NCBI GenBank assembly: GCA_013407085.1
Contig: JACCGJ010010805.1
Coordinates: forward strand, 83,187 to 147,186
Source: Atriophallophorus winterbourni
Lineage: Eukaryota; Platyhelminthes; Trematoda; Plagiorchiida; Microphallidae
Direction: 5' to 3'
DNA: 64,000 nucleotides
Positions 53,206 to 64,000 of the stretch are shown piece by piece. Each line of letters begins with the position of its first letter. Position 1 is the first letter of the stretch. Position numbers and translations under genes: made by a program. The notes under the pieces are model-generated. The model was not told where the DNA came from and ran no database searches. It saw nothing but the letters and a program-made list of their open reading frames with translations.

Positions 53206-55198
53206 CTCTCGCACTCAAATCGTTTTGCAGCAAGATACAATCGTCAGCATTTCTGATTTGCCTCCATACTTTTATATCGTCAGCAAACAAAACCATCTTA
53301 CTATCATTTGGTAGTGGTATATCGTTCATATAGACTAGTATTGGTCTAAGCACTGAGCCTTGTGGAACTCCGCTAGTGACATCGATGTTCTTCGATAATA
53401 GGCCGTCCACACGAACTCGGAAGTGTCTGTTGCTGAGGTAATCTCTCAGCAATTCGTATAGTCTTCCAACAACACCGTGTTTCTTTAGCTTGTTCAAGAG
53501 TAAATTGTGATCAACTCTGTCGAACGCTTTAGAAATGTCCAGGTAGCACGCATGAATACAGCCCCCCGCATCTACAATCCTCGTCCAATCGTCTAAGCTT
53601 GTCAGCAAATTTGTTAGACAAGAGCAATTTCTGCGAAATCCATGTATGGCAACTGCCAAAAGTTGATTCGATTCCAGATGTCTCACGATTTCTGCGGTTA
53701 TTATCCGCTCAAAAACTTTTGATACCGAAGACAGCAAGGTCACCGGCCTGTAATTTTTAACATCAGAACGGCAACCACCTTTGTAAATGGGTATTATTTG
53801 TCCCAGTTTCCAGTCTTGTGGCACTACGCCAGCTTGGAGCAAATTATTAAACATGCAAGATAGAGGTTCAGATAGCTGCGCATGGCAGGTTTTGAGCAGC
53901 TTTGGAGTTATCTCGTCTGGTCCTGGAGATTTCTTTACGTTTAATTTTCGTAAGTACTGCGCTACCACCATCGGAGTAATCAATACTTCACTCAAGGTCG
54001 GTCGGTCAAGTCGAACGATTGGTTCCTCATCAGCCTCCATGGATTTCGGCGCAAAAACTCCAGCATAAAAGTCTGCTAACAGGTCAGCGGTCTGATTTAT
54101 GGATTCTGTGAAGCCGGACAACGTTTTCAGGGCAAAGACTCCTGGTTTAATATATGTTCTATCGTTTACAAGTCTATACAAGTGCTTCGGATTCTGGTGC
54201 ATCTGAGTAATCAATTGCGATTGGAACGCTTGTTTATCATCTCGAATTAAGCTGTTAACTTTGTTTCTCAGTCGTGTAAATTGTGCCCAAGAATCAGCTG
54301 TGTTGGTAGCCTTGTGAAACTCCCACGCTACTGCCCTTTGTTTCATCCACTTTTTAGTCCTGCTTCGTAGTAAAAATTTATTTCGTTGAGACGTTTTCTT
54401 CAAAGCAAACATTAAATGTTCCTCCAATATAGATTTGAGGTGCTGTAAGAGAGATCTCCAATGACTATCCGGATCGGAGTAATCCAGTTGTGCGAAACTA
54501 GTGCTTTGTAACTCGGCACACAGAGCACGGTAGTTCACCATTCTGACGCATTTTGTCCCGTCACTATTGCGTCTAGCGCTACAAACGTACTCGAATTCTA
54601 GGACAACGTGATCGCTTCGTCCGATCGGCGGTTTATAAACGATATTCTCAACAGCTGTGGGATCTGATGTAAGTATAAGGTCCAAGGTAGACGGCTGGTC
54701 TGATCCTCTCATACGAGTAAATCCAAAAACGTGGTTATAAAGGGGTGCGTAATCCAAAACGGCTCGAAGTTCATTTTCAAGTGCCTCTGATGGATGATCA
54801 TTCCGGCTATAGAGCTGGGGAAAGTTGAAATCCCCCATTATCAATATTTGAGTATTGTATCGCGTTGTTACATAGCGCAAAGCATTAATCAGTTTATTGT
54901 TTAGATCGAGAGTTGCTGTTGGAGAACGATAGATCACTCCAATAATGCATCGGTCTTCTGAAGTAAGAGTCAGAGAACACCAAAGTGTGTCAGTGATATC
55001 AAGGATCACGTCGTTCATAGCTCTACAGATAAACGATTGCTTGAAGTAGAGTGCTGCTCCTCCGCCATCGCCTAAACGGTCACGTCGGAATAGAGACATG
55101 TTGGGCAAAGAGAGTTCAGTATCAGACAATGAGGCATGTAACCACGTTTCTGTTACTGCAACTATGTCTGGCGCCGTTTCATTACAAATCTCGGACAA
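53183..55198 (-). pseudogene. CR1-like endonuclease and RT of element G
   Basis: 671 codons. The endonuclease (AVTETWLHASLSDTELS, GVIYRSP, LIMGDFNFPQLYS, STLDLILTSDP, RSDHVVLEFEYVC) extends upstream of the first Met to IKCIYTNANSLFNK near 55240, so the true start lies further right. The RT has KSPGPDEITPKLLKTC, IIPIYKGGCRSDVKNYRPV, DISKAFDRVDHNLL and LFADDIKVWRQI. The block SGVPQGSVLRPILVYMND is short by about two residues. The last ten codons are RTE sequence. Confidence 0.85.
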
Positions 55199-56875
55199 TT
55201 CGAATAATTTGTTGAAAAGGCTGTTCGCGTTTGTATAGATGCACTTAATCGTATTTTTCGTGAGTAATGACGGGGTGTAAACCGAATTTATTGGTCCGGC
55301 TTCTTTGGATGGTAAAACATGTGTGCGTCCTATTGGTCGCTGACGGCTTAAATCGACAATTAGTTTTCGGAGTGAATTGCTCAGTCCGACTCATTTTGAG
55401 CCGAACCTACGACGTTTTTTGATGCATTGATTTCCTCCATTTGGATGGAAACGCTGCTATCCGCTATCTCCAAACGGGAGAGTGTTTGACTTGGTTTGGG
55501 TGGGCTAAGTCTAACATCCTTGCGTAATGTTCGTTTCCCTTTTGTCCATTCCGACCTTACTATTTCAGCCATAGCGCTGGTCAAGAACGTAATCTTCAGA
55601 GGTTTCGGTCCACCCCTCTTATATTTTGGCGAAAAAAAAACTCGAAAAGTGTCCACAACAATGGCATTAGAAATATTGAGAGAACACGCAATGTAGCGCC
55701 ATTGTTTGACGTCGTGCTCTACGGTTTCCTGATTCGATGCTTCAGAAGTATTTTCTGGTACACCAAGTAGAACTATACTTCGCGATACCGTTTGTTCTCT
55801 GGCTTTCAAGCTGCCCTTCCTTTCCCACCATGGTACATCCGGATATATGCGGCAGTTGGAGTCGGAATCTGACTTGAGTAGGTATGCATTCAGCAATACG
55901 TTCTCGATATCAGCCTCGCATTTTAGTGTTACCTTGAGCAAGCGAGGTTGACCAATATGAGGTGAAGTTGAATGGCGAGTTAGCGAGTCACTTTTTCTGC
56001 GTTTACGTGTTCAATTTTCATTGGGTGACAAAGTTCAGACCATTCATCGACATCGTGTTTCTGTTTGCTATCAAAAAGGGTTTCTTGGGACTCGCTGACA
56101 TTCGTACATATCACGTTCAGCGTGTATGGGGTGTACTTTTTGCGTATCGGAAAGTCAGGCGTTTTAGAATTAAAAAGATTTGTGGCTTGACTTTGTGAGT
56201 CAGGTACAGCAGTTTTGGGGTGTACAGCTGAGGTCGACCGTAACAGCATATCTCTGTAAGAATTTCCTACTTCTGTGGTCGTTTTAGCTGATTCCAAAAC
56301 GGGAATAACCCTGCTTTTTGGCTTTTTTGGCACCCTAATAGCCTTAGTCTTAGATTCCTTCAATGGTGGTTCCGAAATTGATGTATTGATATGATGGTTT
56401 ACATCAGTGATCACTTGCGTACTCACATGATTTACCAACATTTCTTCCACACGTCGAAGGCCCAACTCCAAACCGGCCATTCTATTTTCTAATTTCGTTT
56501 CAGAAGTATCGGCTTTGTGCAAAGATGTAGCTCTGCAACGAACACAAATATAGCATGCACCTGGAATCATTTCATTATTTAATGATGCCATAGAGCCAGG
56601 GGCTAAAGTGTGGTCGCATTTACCATGAATTTTACCCATACACAGAAAACACGTTATTACTTTACGCGCCATGTGACTCACCGGTTGTTAGCATGCTTTG
56701 CACGTGACTTCGGGACAATTCTGCGTGTCGAGATTCGTCTTATCAGCTGGGCCGGCCGTGACCATTGTTGCGTTCGCCGGATCCACGCACTTGGCAATGA
56801 GGTCAAGTTGGTTCGATGTCGCTGCCACAGTTTGATCGATCGATGTTTTAGTCCGTATGTTGGTCCTCGTGATGC
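53206..56875 (-). mobile_element. CR1-like LINE G, 3'-truncated
   Basis: Leader, ORF1 (in two frames), endonuclease and RT up to just after FADDIKVW, where it is cut and joined to an RTE fragment at about 53205. No 3' tail is seen. Its 5' end meets the 5'-truncated end of element F head to head near 56876. Confidence 0.82.
55381..56681 (-). pseudogene. CR1-like ORF1 protein of element G
   Basis: Two frames. 55980-56681 has MARKVITCFLCMGKIHGKCD and CYICVRCRATS (zinc module), a long hydrophilic linker and VICTNVSESQETLFDSKQKH. 55381-55941 has IYPDVPWWERKG, SRSIVLLGVPENTSE, VDTFRVFFSPKYKRGGPKPL and VRLSPPKPSQ. A shift at 55941-55980 joins them. Matches ORF1 of elements B/D and E. Confidence 0.8.
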
Positions 56876-58562
56876 GGTGAAACCAGAAGTGTTTCCTGTT
56901 ATTTCTGAGAATGGATTAACAGTCACAGCAAAGGAAACGGCTGATACTCTCACTCAATTTTGTGCAACAGTGTTTAGCCCGATAACGGTTAGGGCGAATG
57001 AGAATTTACTGACATCAATTGTATCTCAACAACTGAATGATATTGAGATTAATTCAGCGTTTATACGAAGACACTTGTGCCGACTGAACCCTAGGAAATC
57101 TCCTGGAGCCGATGGAATAACACCAGCACTAGTAAAATCCTGTGACCAGCAGCTGTGTGAACCACTATGCAAATTGTTCCAACATTCCCTAACCAAAGGA
57201 GTGGTGCCAACAGAGTGGAAAACAGGGGTAATTACACCAATTTATAAGGGTGGTAGCCGTTCAGATCCCGCGAACTACCATCCTGTCACCCTACTTCCCG
57301 TGATATCCAAAGTTATGGAGCGCATAGTGACAGAAAATTTAGTTCATCACTTGGAATCACAAAATATACTATCTGTCGCCCAGCATGGGTTTCGTAAAGC
57401 TCGCTCATGCTTGACAAACTTGCTGACGGTATTAAACGATTGGACCCAAACCGTTGACGCAGGAGACAGTGTGCACGCATGCTATCTGGATATGTCGAAA
57501 GTATTCGACAGAGTTGATCACTTCCTGTTGCTACAAAAACTGAAACAGATTGGTATTGACGGGCAGCTACTCGTATGGTTTGAAAGGTACCTCAATTTGC
57601 GCAAGGCAACCGTTCGAGTTAACGGGGTACAATCACGAGCCATTAATACCTCCAGTGGTGTACCGCAAGGTTCCGTTTTCGGACCAGTGCTTTTCTTAGT
57701 TCACATCAATGATTTACCTGAGACGCTCTCATGCAAGGTAGTTCTTTTTGCGGATGATGTTAAAATTTGGATGCGAATAAAATCAACTGCAGACTGCGTA
57801 AAAATGCAAAGTGATTTAGATGCACTACACGAATGGTCAGTTAGAAATAAACTACCGTTCAATTTTCAAAAATGCAAGTTACTGCAAATCGGTAAGCCCT
57901 TTCAGTACGAATATCACGTTGGGCAGACGATTTTGAGCTGGACCGAATCGGAGAACGATCTTGGAGTCTGGATATGTGGCAGCCTAAAGAACAGCGTGCA
58001 TTGTGAGGTCATTTACAAGCGTGCTTCAAAGCTTCTAGGTATGCTTCGACGGATCTTCAGAACCTTTACGCCTGTAACATTGCCAAGAATCATGAAGACC
58101 TACTTAATTCCCACAATGGAACATGCATCGCAAGCATGGACTTCGTGGATGAAAAAAGATATATTCTTGCTTGACAGGATATATCATCATGCAACTAAAC
58201 TCGTGCGTGGTTATCGAGACCTTCCATACGAGGAAATGTTGAAAAAGCTAAAGCTCCCCACTCCCCTTCAACGTGGACTTCGAAGTGACGCTATCCTCAC
58301 TTACAAAATATTGAATACTCCAGATCATCCACTCAAACATTTATTCAAATACCGTGAACCAGGAATTACACGTAGCCACTCAGCGGCAGTACAAATTCCC
58401 CATTCCCGTACTAATTGTCGCCGATATTTCTATTCGGTACGTGTCTGTTTCCTGTGGAATGCCCTTCCCGAAGCAATTATCACCTCTCCCTGTATCCAAA
58501 TATTCACTCGAAACTTGGACACTTATTTGTTACATAACGACTTGACGATGCCTGTGTATTGA
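56610..58562 (+). CDS. CR1-like reverse transcriptase of element F, chimeric start
   Basis: 650 codons. The first 90 or so are antisense leader of element G and have no family likeness. From KPEVFPVISENG the RT is complete: KSPGADGITPALVKSC, VITPIYKGGSRSDPANYHPV, QHGFRKARSCLTNLL, YLDMSKVFDRVDHFLL, SGVPQGSVFGPVLFLVHIND, LFADDVKIWMRI, and SRTNCRRYFYSVRVCFLWNA. Both catalytic Asps are present. The native element would have had an endonuclease before this, which is missing. Confidence 0.85.
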   Translation: MVAFTMNFTHTQKTRYYFTRHVTHRLLACFARDFGTILRVEIRLISWAGRDHCCVRRIHALGNEVKLVRCRCHSLIDRCFSPYVGPRDAVKPEVFPVISENGLTVTAKETADTLTQFCATVFSPITVRANENLLTSIVSQQLNDIEINSAFIRRHLCRLNPRKSPGADGITPALVKSCDQQLCEPLCKLFQHSLTKGVVPTEWKTGVITPIYKGGSRSDPANYHPVTLLPVISKVMERIVTENLVHHLESQNILSVAQHGFRKARSCLTNLLTVLNDWTQTVDAGDSVHACYLDMSKVFDRVDHFLLLQKLKQIGIDGQLLVWFERYLNLRKATVRVNGVQSRAINTSSGVPQGSVFGPVLFLVHINDLPETLSCKVVLFADDVKIWMRIKSTADCVKMQSDLDALHEWSVRNKLPFNFQKCKLLQIGKPFQYEYHVGQTILSWTESENDLGVWICGSLKNSVHCEVIYKRASKLLGMLRRIFRTFTPVTLPRIMKTYLIPTMEHASQAWTSWMKKDIFLLDRIYHHATKLVRGYRDLPYEEMLKKLKLPTPLQRGLRSDAILTYKILNTPDHPLKHLFKYREPGITRSHSAAVQIPHSRTNCRRYFYSVRVCFLWNALPEAIITSPCIQIFTRNLDTYLLHNDLTMPVY

Positions 58563-58715
58563 CTCAGGGTAAGCATATTACTTGACTCCAGTGACATCGT
58601 ATTATTGTTTTTTTATACCTCTTATTGAACGCATATTTACTATGATATGGTAATTGGGAAGCTATGTGCTTTTTGTGACCATAAATTCTTGAGTCTTGAA
58701 TCTTCTTGAATCTTA
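56876..58715 (+). mobile_element. CR1-like LINE F, 5'-truncated
   Basis: Starts in the RT linker (KPEVFPVISENGLTVTAKET) and is complete to the 3' tail (CTTGAATCTTCTTGAATC near 58692-58714). Near-identical 3' half to the nested insertion at 10032-10810. Confidence 0.85.
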
Positions 58716-58959
58716 GTATGAAAAATCGGCGTTGAATTTCTGACTATTGGGGCAAGGCAGCGTAGAAACACTGTCTCAGTCTTACCATCGTGATGAGCAA
58801 TGTGTGCATAGAGTGAGTTGCAGGTCAATAGATGTACTTCCTCGACCAGCGGTTGGTATTTAGAAGATCGGTCGCATCGCTGTAAAAGTACAGGACCCGG
58901 TGTCATCAGCCAAGAAGATAAGGATGTTCCTGTGGTATAACGCCGAGCATATTGAAACA

Positions 58960-59830
58960 TGCGTTCATGAGGAATGCAATTAATCGACGTACATAGTAAT
59001 GATCATTTGCAATGAATTGCTTTAGGTAGGAATTGCTCCCAACGAGTTGGAGGTAAATTACGAGTTTGTAATGCTACGCATATTGTCTTCCAAATGGTAC
59101 CGTTGAGGTGTTCAACCTGACCGTTTCCTTGTGGGTTATAGGCCGCAGTGTGGCTCATAGCGACGCCTTTCTCAAGGAGAAAACTCTTGATTTCGGAAGA
59201 CATAAAAGACGGTCATCGGTCTGAATAAATGTATGCTGGCATCCCAAAGGGGCAGAAGAGTTGTGTAAGGCATTCGGTTACAGTGGCTGATGAAAAATCG
59301 GCACTGGCAAAGGCAAATGGGAACCGCGAGAATTCATCGAATAATGTGAGCAGGTAGCGGTTGCGTGAAGCAGATGGTAACGGACCTTCAAAATCTATGC
59401 TCAATCGTTCGAATGGCTGCGTGGTTTTAATTAGATTACCAGATGATTTGAAAAATCTTGGTTTCAGTTCTGCACAGACTTTGCAGTTGGATATACCACG
59501 TCTGACATCATCAATAGAATATGGATGGTTTTTACATCGAATGAAATGGAAAAAACGAGTGATCCCCGGGTGTGAAAGTGAGCTGTGCAGTTTTTCGAGC
59601 TGATCTGAATTCGAAGTTGATGCACACACATTACGGGTCAAAGTGTCAGCGACATGGTTCTCCATACCTGGACGATATATGATATCATATTTGTATTCCG
59701 ATAGCTCTATTTTCCAACGTTGGTTTTTGTCATTCTTAATTTTACATTTCTGGCCGACGCTACACATGAAGGAAACCGAACGTTTGTCGGTTATCAGTTT
59801 GAATGTTCTACCTAGAAGATAACGTCGCAT
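58960..59830 (-). pseudogene. gypsy-type RNase H end and integrase
   Basis: Frame 59213-59830: RTFKLITDKRSVSFM and YKYDIIYRPGMENHVADTLT (RNase H end), LHSSLSHPGITRFFHFIR, NCKVCAELKPRFF, then ERLSIDFEGPLPSASRNRYL and DEFSRFPFAFA (integrase core, first Asp in SIDFEG). Frame 59003-59203 continues: HTAAYNPQGNGQVEHLNGTI, with the catalytic Glu present. The second Asp region (YSDR) lies at the frame break. Confidence 0.83.
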
Positions 59831-60605
59831 TTTAGGATGGACTTCACGATAGCGTATGCTTCTTTTTCGAGATCAGAGAGATTTTTCTCGCTTGTATTGA
59901 GAGTTCTTGAGAAAAGGGCAACCGGACGGTGATTTTGACTCAGAGAAGCAGCAATGGCTATATCCGAAGCATCGGTTTCTACTAATAGTTTCATCATTGT
60001 CAATTGTAATTAGAATAGAGTTCTCAAATTAAATCTTTAGGTTTTCGAAGGTAGTCTTGACTTCTTCCGGCAAAGGAAATATCTTGTTGTTGATATGTTC
60101 ATTTTTATTGTCTAAGAATGACGGTATCCAGTGTGAGTAATAAGCAAACATGCCAATAACCCGCTGTAATTTTTTGTAGCCCGCTTCCATTCTTTCTGGA
60201 TCTGGTCTTATGGTACACTTTGGAACTTTGTAACCTAGAAGACATATTTCAGTTGACGAAGTGATGCACTTTTTTATTGAGTGTGATACCATGACTTTTT
60301 GTGGCATTTAGAAAACGTTCCAGCTTCAAATCGTGTTGTTTTTGAGTGGTAACGCATACCCTAACGTTGTGGATATATGCGTATGTATTTTTCAGCTTTT
60401 CATGCTGCATGAGATTGTCGATAGTTCGTTTAAAACACACCACGCCGTTAGTGACACCAAATGGTATTCGACGGAACTGAAACAGACCACCATCGGCTTC
60501 AAAGGCAGTATAAGGCCGATCAAAAGCCGCGATCTGAATTTGATGGTAAGCAGATAGACGGTCAAGAGTACTGAATACTTGAATGTGTGAAATTTCTTCA
60601 ATCAT
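59812..60605 (-). pseudogene. gypsy-type reverse transcriptase and RNase H start
   Basis: Frames give VFSTLDRLSAYHQIQIAAFD, AFEADGGLFQFRRIPFGVTN, then TYAYIHNVRVCVTTQKQHDL where YIDDV is expected, so both catalytic Asps are replaced (H and N). Further on come KVPKCTIRPDPERMEA, IGMFAYYSHWIPSFLD, and LLVETDASDIAIAASLSQ (RNase H). It cannot be active. Confidence 0.83.
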
Positions 60606-60626
60606 TTTGTCTAAACGTGGTAATTG

Positions 60627-61030
60627 TTACGCATCCAAGTAAGTAAACTGGTTAATGGTCTGACTGTAGTCGACTAATATGCGCCATTTGTGATTAGAGT
60701 TCTTCGTAACACATAATTGAGCCCTCCACGGAGATGTCGAAGGTTCTTTTATACCGTCTTGTAACAAACGGTTGACTTCTGCACATATGAAGTTTTCATC
60801 ATCTGGGTGATGCCACATAGATTTTGTTGCAATCGGTTTGCACTCAGGAGATAAGTTGGCAAAAAGTGGCGGCGATTCCACAACTGCGGCAGCCAGGCCA
60901 AAAGGAGCGAAAGTATCACGGCTTAAACCGAATAGAATTTCAAATTTATCGTGAAGACCCAGGAAATCATGTCCAAGTAGGTTATCTGTACAAACATTGG
61001 GAAGTACAAACATTTCAAAATTCCCATTAG
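60627..61030 (-). pseudogene. gypsy-type protease end and RT N-terminus
   Basis: LPNVCTDNLLGHDFLGLHDK (end of a retropepsin, LLG-like), then HHPDDENFICAEVNRLLQDG, IKEPSTSPWRAQLCVTKNSN and WRILVDYSQTINQFTYLDA, followed by a stop. Confidence 0.8.
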
Positions 61031-61032
61031 AG

Positions 61033-62068
61033 TCACCTTGTTATTTGATAGAAACAGAGCATTAACCAGTTGTTTGGCAAGACATTGAAGTTGATGGCAT
61101 TGTGACGACTGATTTGGCTGGATAAAACTTCCAAGTGTGCAGTTTCAATACCTCGGAGCTGATAAAGCTGCAAGAGTTTCCTGTGTCGATCAGACCTCAA
61201 AGGGGCGTTTCGTTTACAATACGGTTGTAATTGTACGTGATAAACAATCAGGTACGGCCGCAACCGATAAAGATGATATAACTGACTTCGAAATATAATA
61301 GTTTGATGTTTGCCTGTGTTACTTGAGCGACATACACGTGGAAACTGACCCCGTTTACCACAAAGATTACAAATAGTGTCGCGTGCTGGACATTTAGAAC
61401 GAGGATGATATGTCCGATCACAGAAATAGCAACTTTGAGCAGACAGTGGTGAAAAATTAACCTCCCTATCGCAAGCATCAGATCGTGGTGATAACTTATA
61501 TAAACTTTCAGAATGATTCGGAGAGGTTGAGCATGAAGACGACTGATTGTTTCCATATGATTCTGACTGCTTGTGTGCCAGTTCAAGCGATATTGCGAGT
61601 TGATGTGTTTCGCTCAAGGAAAGATCGTTATGAGCCAAGAGTTTTTTTGCGGATAGAATGGGACAAAATGCCGTTTATTATGGCGTCACGAACACATTCA
61701 TTGTGATATTCAGTTGAAGTGACTGCTTTGAATTCGCAGTCTTTAGCTAAAGATTTCAGCATTTGAACAAACTGGTCAACTTCTTGTCCATTTTCTTGTT
61801 TACATGTTTGCAAGAGGTATCGTGCATAGATAATATTATTAGGAAGAACATATATTTGGCGTAGAGTATTGACTGCAAAGTGATAATCCTTGCAATCCAC
61901 GATATATTCATAAACCAATGGATCCAAAAATGTATGAGAGCTTCCAATTTATCGAGCTTGTCAGAAACCACTGAATTGAGGTACGTGTTAAAAGTCCGGA
62001 ACTAGTTTACTGGCGTCTTAAGAGTTTGGATCAGCATCGGAAAATCTTGGACGCAGAGTTGATTCCAT
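61033..62068 (-). pseudogene. gypsy-type Gag
   Basis: Start MESTLRPRFSDADPNS at about 62068, then in other frames VSDKLDKLEALIHF, YEYIVDCKDYHFAVNTLRQI and SLAKDCEFKAVTSTEYHNEC, and a nucleocapsid part with CYFCDRTYHPRSKC (complete CCHC) and CNLCGKRGQFPRVC (His changed to Gln). Confidence 0.78.
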
Positions 62069-62230
62069 CGTATTCTTAGTATAGTAAATTTTAACGTTCT
62101 TTATACGATCCGAATTAAGTTGAAAAGGAAGACGGGTTTGGGTTGAGTAAGCACGCTTTACTCTTATAAGAATGAGCGTGCAATAACTGAAATGTAAACA
62201 AGATGTGTTAGTCAATCATGACAGTCCGCG

Positions 62231-62960
62231 CTTTGATATGATATGGTAGGAAGTACGCGTCCAATATTAATGATGTCAGTGCTTAGAACGAGGATGCTTC
62301 CAAGAGACTTTATGCTGTGGTTTTGTTTGAAAGAAAGTGCTACTGACACAAAGATTGAACTGTGTGCACATTTCTAAAAGGCGTTGTCCATCTTCATTGA
62401 TTTTACCTACATTGAACCTCCCAGGACCGTTTTGCCAAGACTCGAAATTTGCGCCAACTGTAGCATTGAAATCACTCAATACCACTGAACAGTTTCTTTG
62501 TGGGAAGTTTATGAGAACTGTTGCGAGGTTATGATAAGAAACGTCTTATTCAGCAGTCGTCGCAGAGAGCGTCAGCGCATAAACGTTGACCAACGTAATG
62601 GTACCAGCAATGCACTTCAGATTTAGAGTCCAAATACATTCGCTCCCACTGCTTCTCGGTTCTGCTGCTTTTAGTAGGTCGTTTCGAACGGCAAAACCAA
62701 CTTAATGCAGTCGTGGCATATCGGAACACTTTCCTTTCTAAAAATATGTGTAATCTCTTTCTGTTTTATACCAGTGTCCTTTAGTCGCGTATCTTGCAGG
62801 GCAGCCACGTCGACATTCAGCCTTTTTATCTCAATGATAATTACAGATGATTTTCTTAGTCCTCTGATATTTGGGACGTCGTCATGAAATCCAGGAAGCA
62901 TGAACCGGACGTTCTGGGTTCCCAGTTTCATGAATGACATTTGTTTTCTGGTAGTTCGTT
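62231..62960 (-). pseudogene. RTE-like endonuclease relic
   Basis: Frame 62671-62940 gives MKLGTQNVRFMLPGFHDDVP and NVDVAALQDTRLKDTG (Asn and Glu-to-Asp region of the endonuclease); 62276-62485 gives MVLSDFNATVGANFESWQNG and FNVGKINEDGQRLLEMCTQF. Separated by stops. The usual Glu in ALQETRL is Asp here. Confidence 0.75.
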
Positions 62961-64000
62961 TCGCCGGTTCGGAAAAAACAGTCTGCTTGTCGATTGATTC
63001 CTAATTTTCGTGCACTCAATTGGGATAGCAAACCGTGGCGAGACGGCATCCTATTGGCTGGGGGCTGCCCAGCATGAGGCGGGCGAGAGCCGTCCAATGA
63101 GACCTGAAAGTTTATACCACCGTCGAAAGCAGCCCAAGGCGCTGAGCTCTACGCCAATCGATCCGTAGCTTTTAACCGGTATCTGCTGCTTTCCGTTTTA
63201 TTAACCGCAGAAACGGAATGGAGTGTCCTCTTCATCGGTGCGTTGTGATGTACCACAGGGCAGTACAAATTGCATAACTAGCTCTTGCTTATGCAGCAAG
63301 TGCTTCCTCTCCACGGCACCACCGGAACCAAAGGAACAGCTAGACTGATACATTTGGACAACGATGCTTTCGCAGCAGTTGGAAGGGCGATGTTGAAAAA
63401 ATCCTCGGACTGCCTAACCGGACTCAGGCTCTGGATTTTTCCTCGAGGTTGACTCCTGAAGCTTTTTCCATGATGAAATGTATCCACAAGGCAGCGGAGT
63501 TTTGAGATAACGGTTTTCCTTTCCCCAGGCGGACAGCCTTCATGGACTTACGAGACAGAAACATGATGGTTTTGAGGCGCCAGTCAGCTGCTTTCACCCT
63601 TTCTCCTGTCAGTAGAATCAGTTCCGCCGGGTCACACTGGACCACACCTGCAGGCCAGAAGCTGGACTTGGTTGTCAGAGGCTATATGAGACGCGTGTCA
63701 TTTGAGCATATATGGAATTGGGAGCATATCCCAAAACCAGCCCCGGCTTCAACAACCTTGGAATCAGATACGCATTACATGACGTAGATAATACTACAGG
63801 TAATTTCATCACTCCCCAATCAATTCACAAATTGACGCGATCATTTAAAGCTACTCAATATTACCATATTTACCTTAAATTAGTTTTATCATATTAATTA
63901 CTGGATTTGTTTATTAAAAGCTGTAATGCAGTTTTATTCTACAAGTAGTAATAAGGAAGTGCAATTCATTGATCTTTCAGACGTTCAGATGTGTTATCTC
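62961..64000. other. no gene recognised
   Basis: Short frames on both strands, none of which I recognise. It may be the leader of the RTE relic at left or another old element cut by the window edge. Confidence 0.35.

Larger units (their letters stand above)
58716..62230 (-). mobile_element. decayed gypsy-type LTR retrotransposon
   Basis: Minus-strand gag, protease-RT, RNase H and integrase in the gypsy (Ty3) order, each in several frames. I did not find a clear pair of LTRs. Two zinc knuckles in Gag. At least six shifts or stops. Confidence 0.82.

Noticed and set aside
1..64000. CRISPR arrays, bacterial operons, tRNA and rRNA genes
   Set aside because: None seen; the window is eukaryotic and I could not fold any convincing tRNA by eye.

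Overview
The window is eukaryotic, intron-bearing and very rich in retroelements. It fits a blood fluke of the Schistosoma type (Schistosomatidae). The support is a micro-exon gene, CR1-like LINEs whose 3' ends carry short TTGAATC-type repeats, RTE-like LINEs, Penelope-like elements (PLEs) with hammerhead ribozymes and GIY-YIG domains, and gypsy-type LTR elements. The genus is inference from this combination; no species marker was seen.

Bases 1-31,000 are almost wholly mobile DNA. A decayed RTE-like LINE (60-860) is followed by a broken piggyBac transposase (1213-3005). Next comes one PLE in two pieces, 3008-4421 and 17262-20150 (minus strand). Its reading frame breaks after GLPI in one piece and resumes at SPV in the other. 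The 12.8 kb between the pieces is a head-to-tail stack of CR1-like LINEs (A, B/D and E), and B/D itself carries a nested insertion with an 8-bp target duplication. A plus-strand CR1 (20165-23490) carries a tandem hammerhead-ribozyme repeat with a 12-bp target duplication. A minus-strand RTE LINE (24540-28220) is split by a 327-bp insert with a 9-bp target duplication. A small LTR element coding only for Gag (29811-31162, 5-bp target duplication) ends about 115 bp before the TATA box of the next gene.

Bases 31,278-48,957 hold the most interesting object: a micro-exon gene on the plus strand that I assembled by hand. A signal-peptide exon is followed by 22 tiny exons (18-39 nt, mostly exactly 21 nt) and a short last exon. 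From exon 2 on, every intron is in phase 2, no junction makes a stop, and the spliced frame is 190 residues. Sixteen exons at least are 21 nt, so each adds exactly one seven-residue unit, usually with a hydrophobic residue at the junction codon. The protein therefore looks like a secreted amphipathic helix built one heptad per exon. Duplications that make new exons can be seen: a 274-bp tandem repeat holding exons 10 and 11, a duplicated block holding exons 22 and 23, and a 1.4-kb inverted repeat that left a 24-nt exon with good splice sites on the opposite strand. Its introns hold a PLE derivative, CR1 relics and hammerhead-ribozyme repeats, one of them with a complete predicted core.

Bases 49,000-64,000 return to mobile DNA: an AGT trinucleotide array, LINE relics, two head-to-head CR1 elements (G minus, F plus), a decayed gypsy element on the minus strand, and an RTE endonuclease relic. 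Apart from the micro-exon gene I found no host protein gene, and I recognised no tRNA or rRNA.
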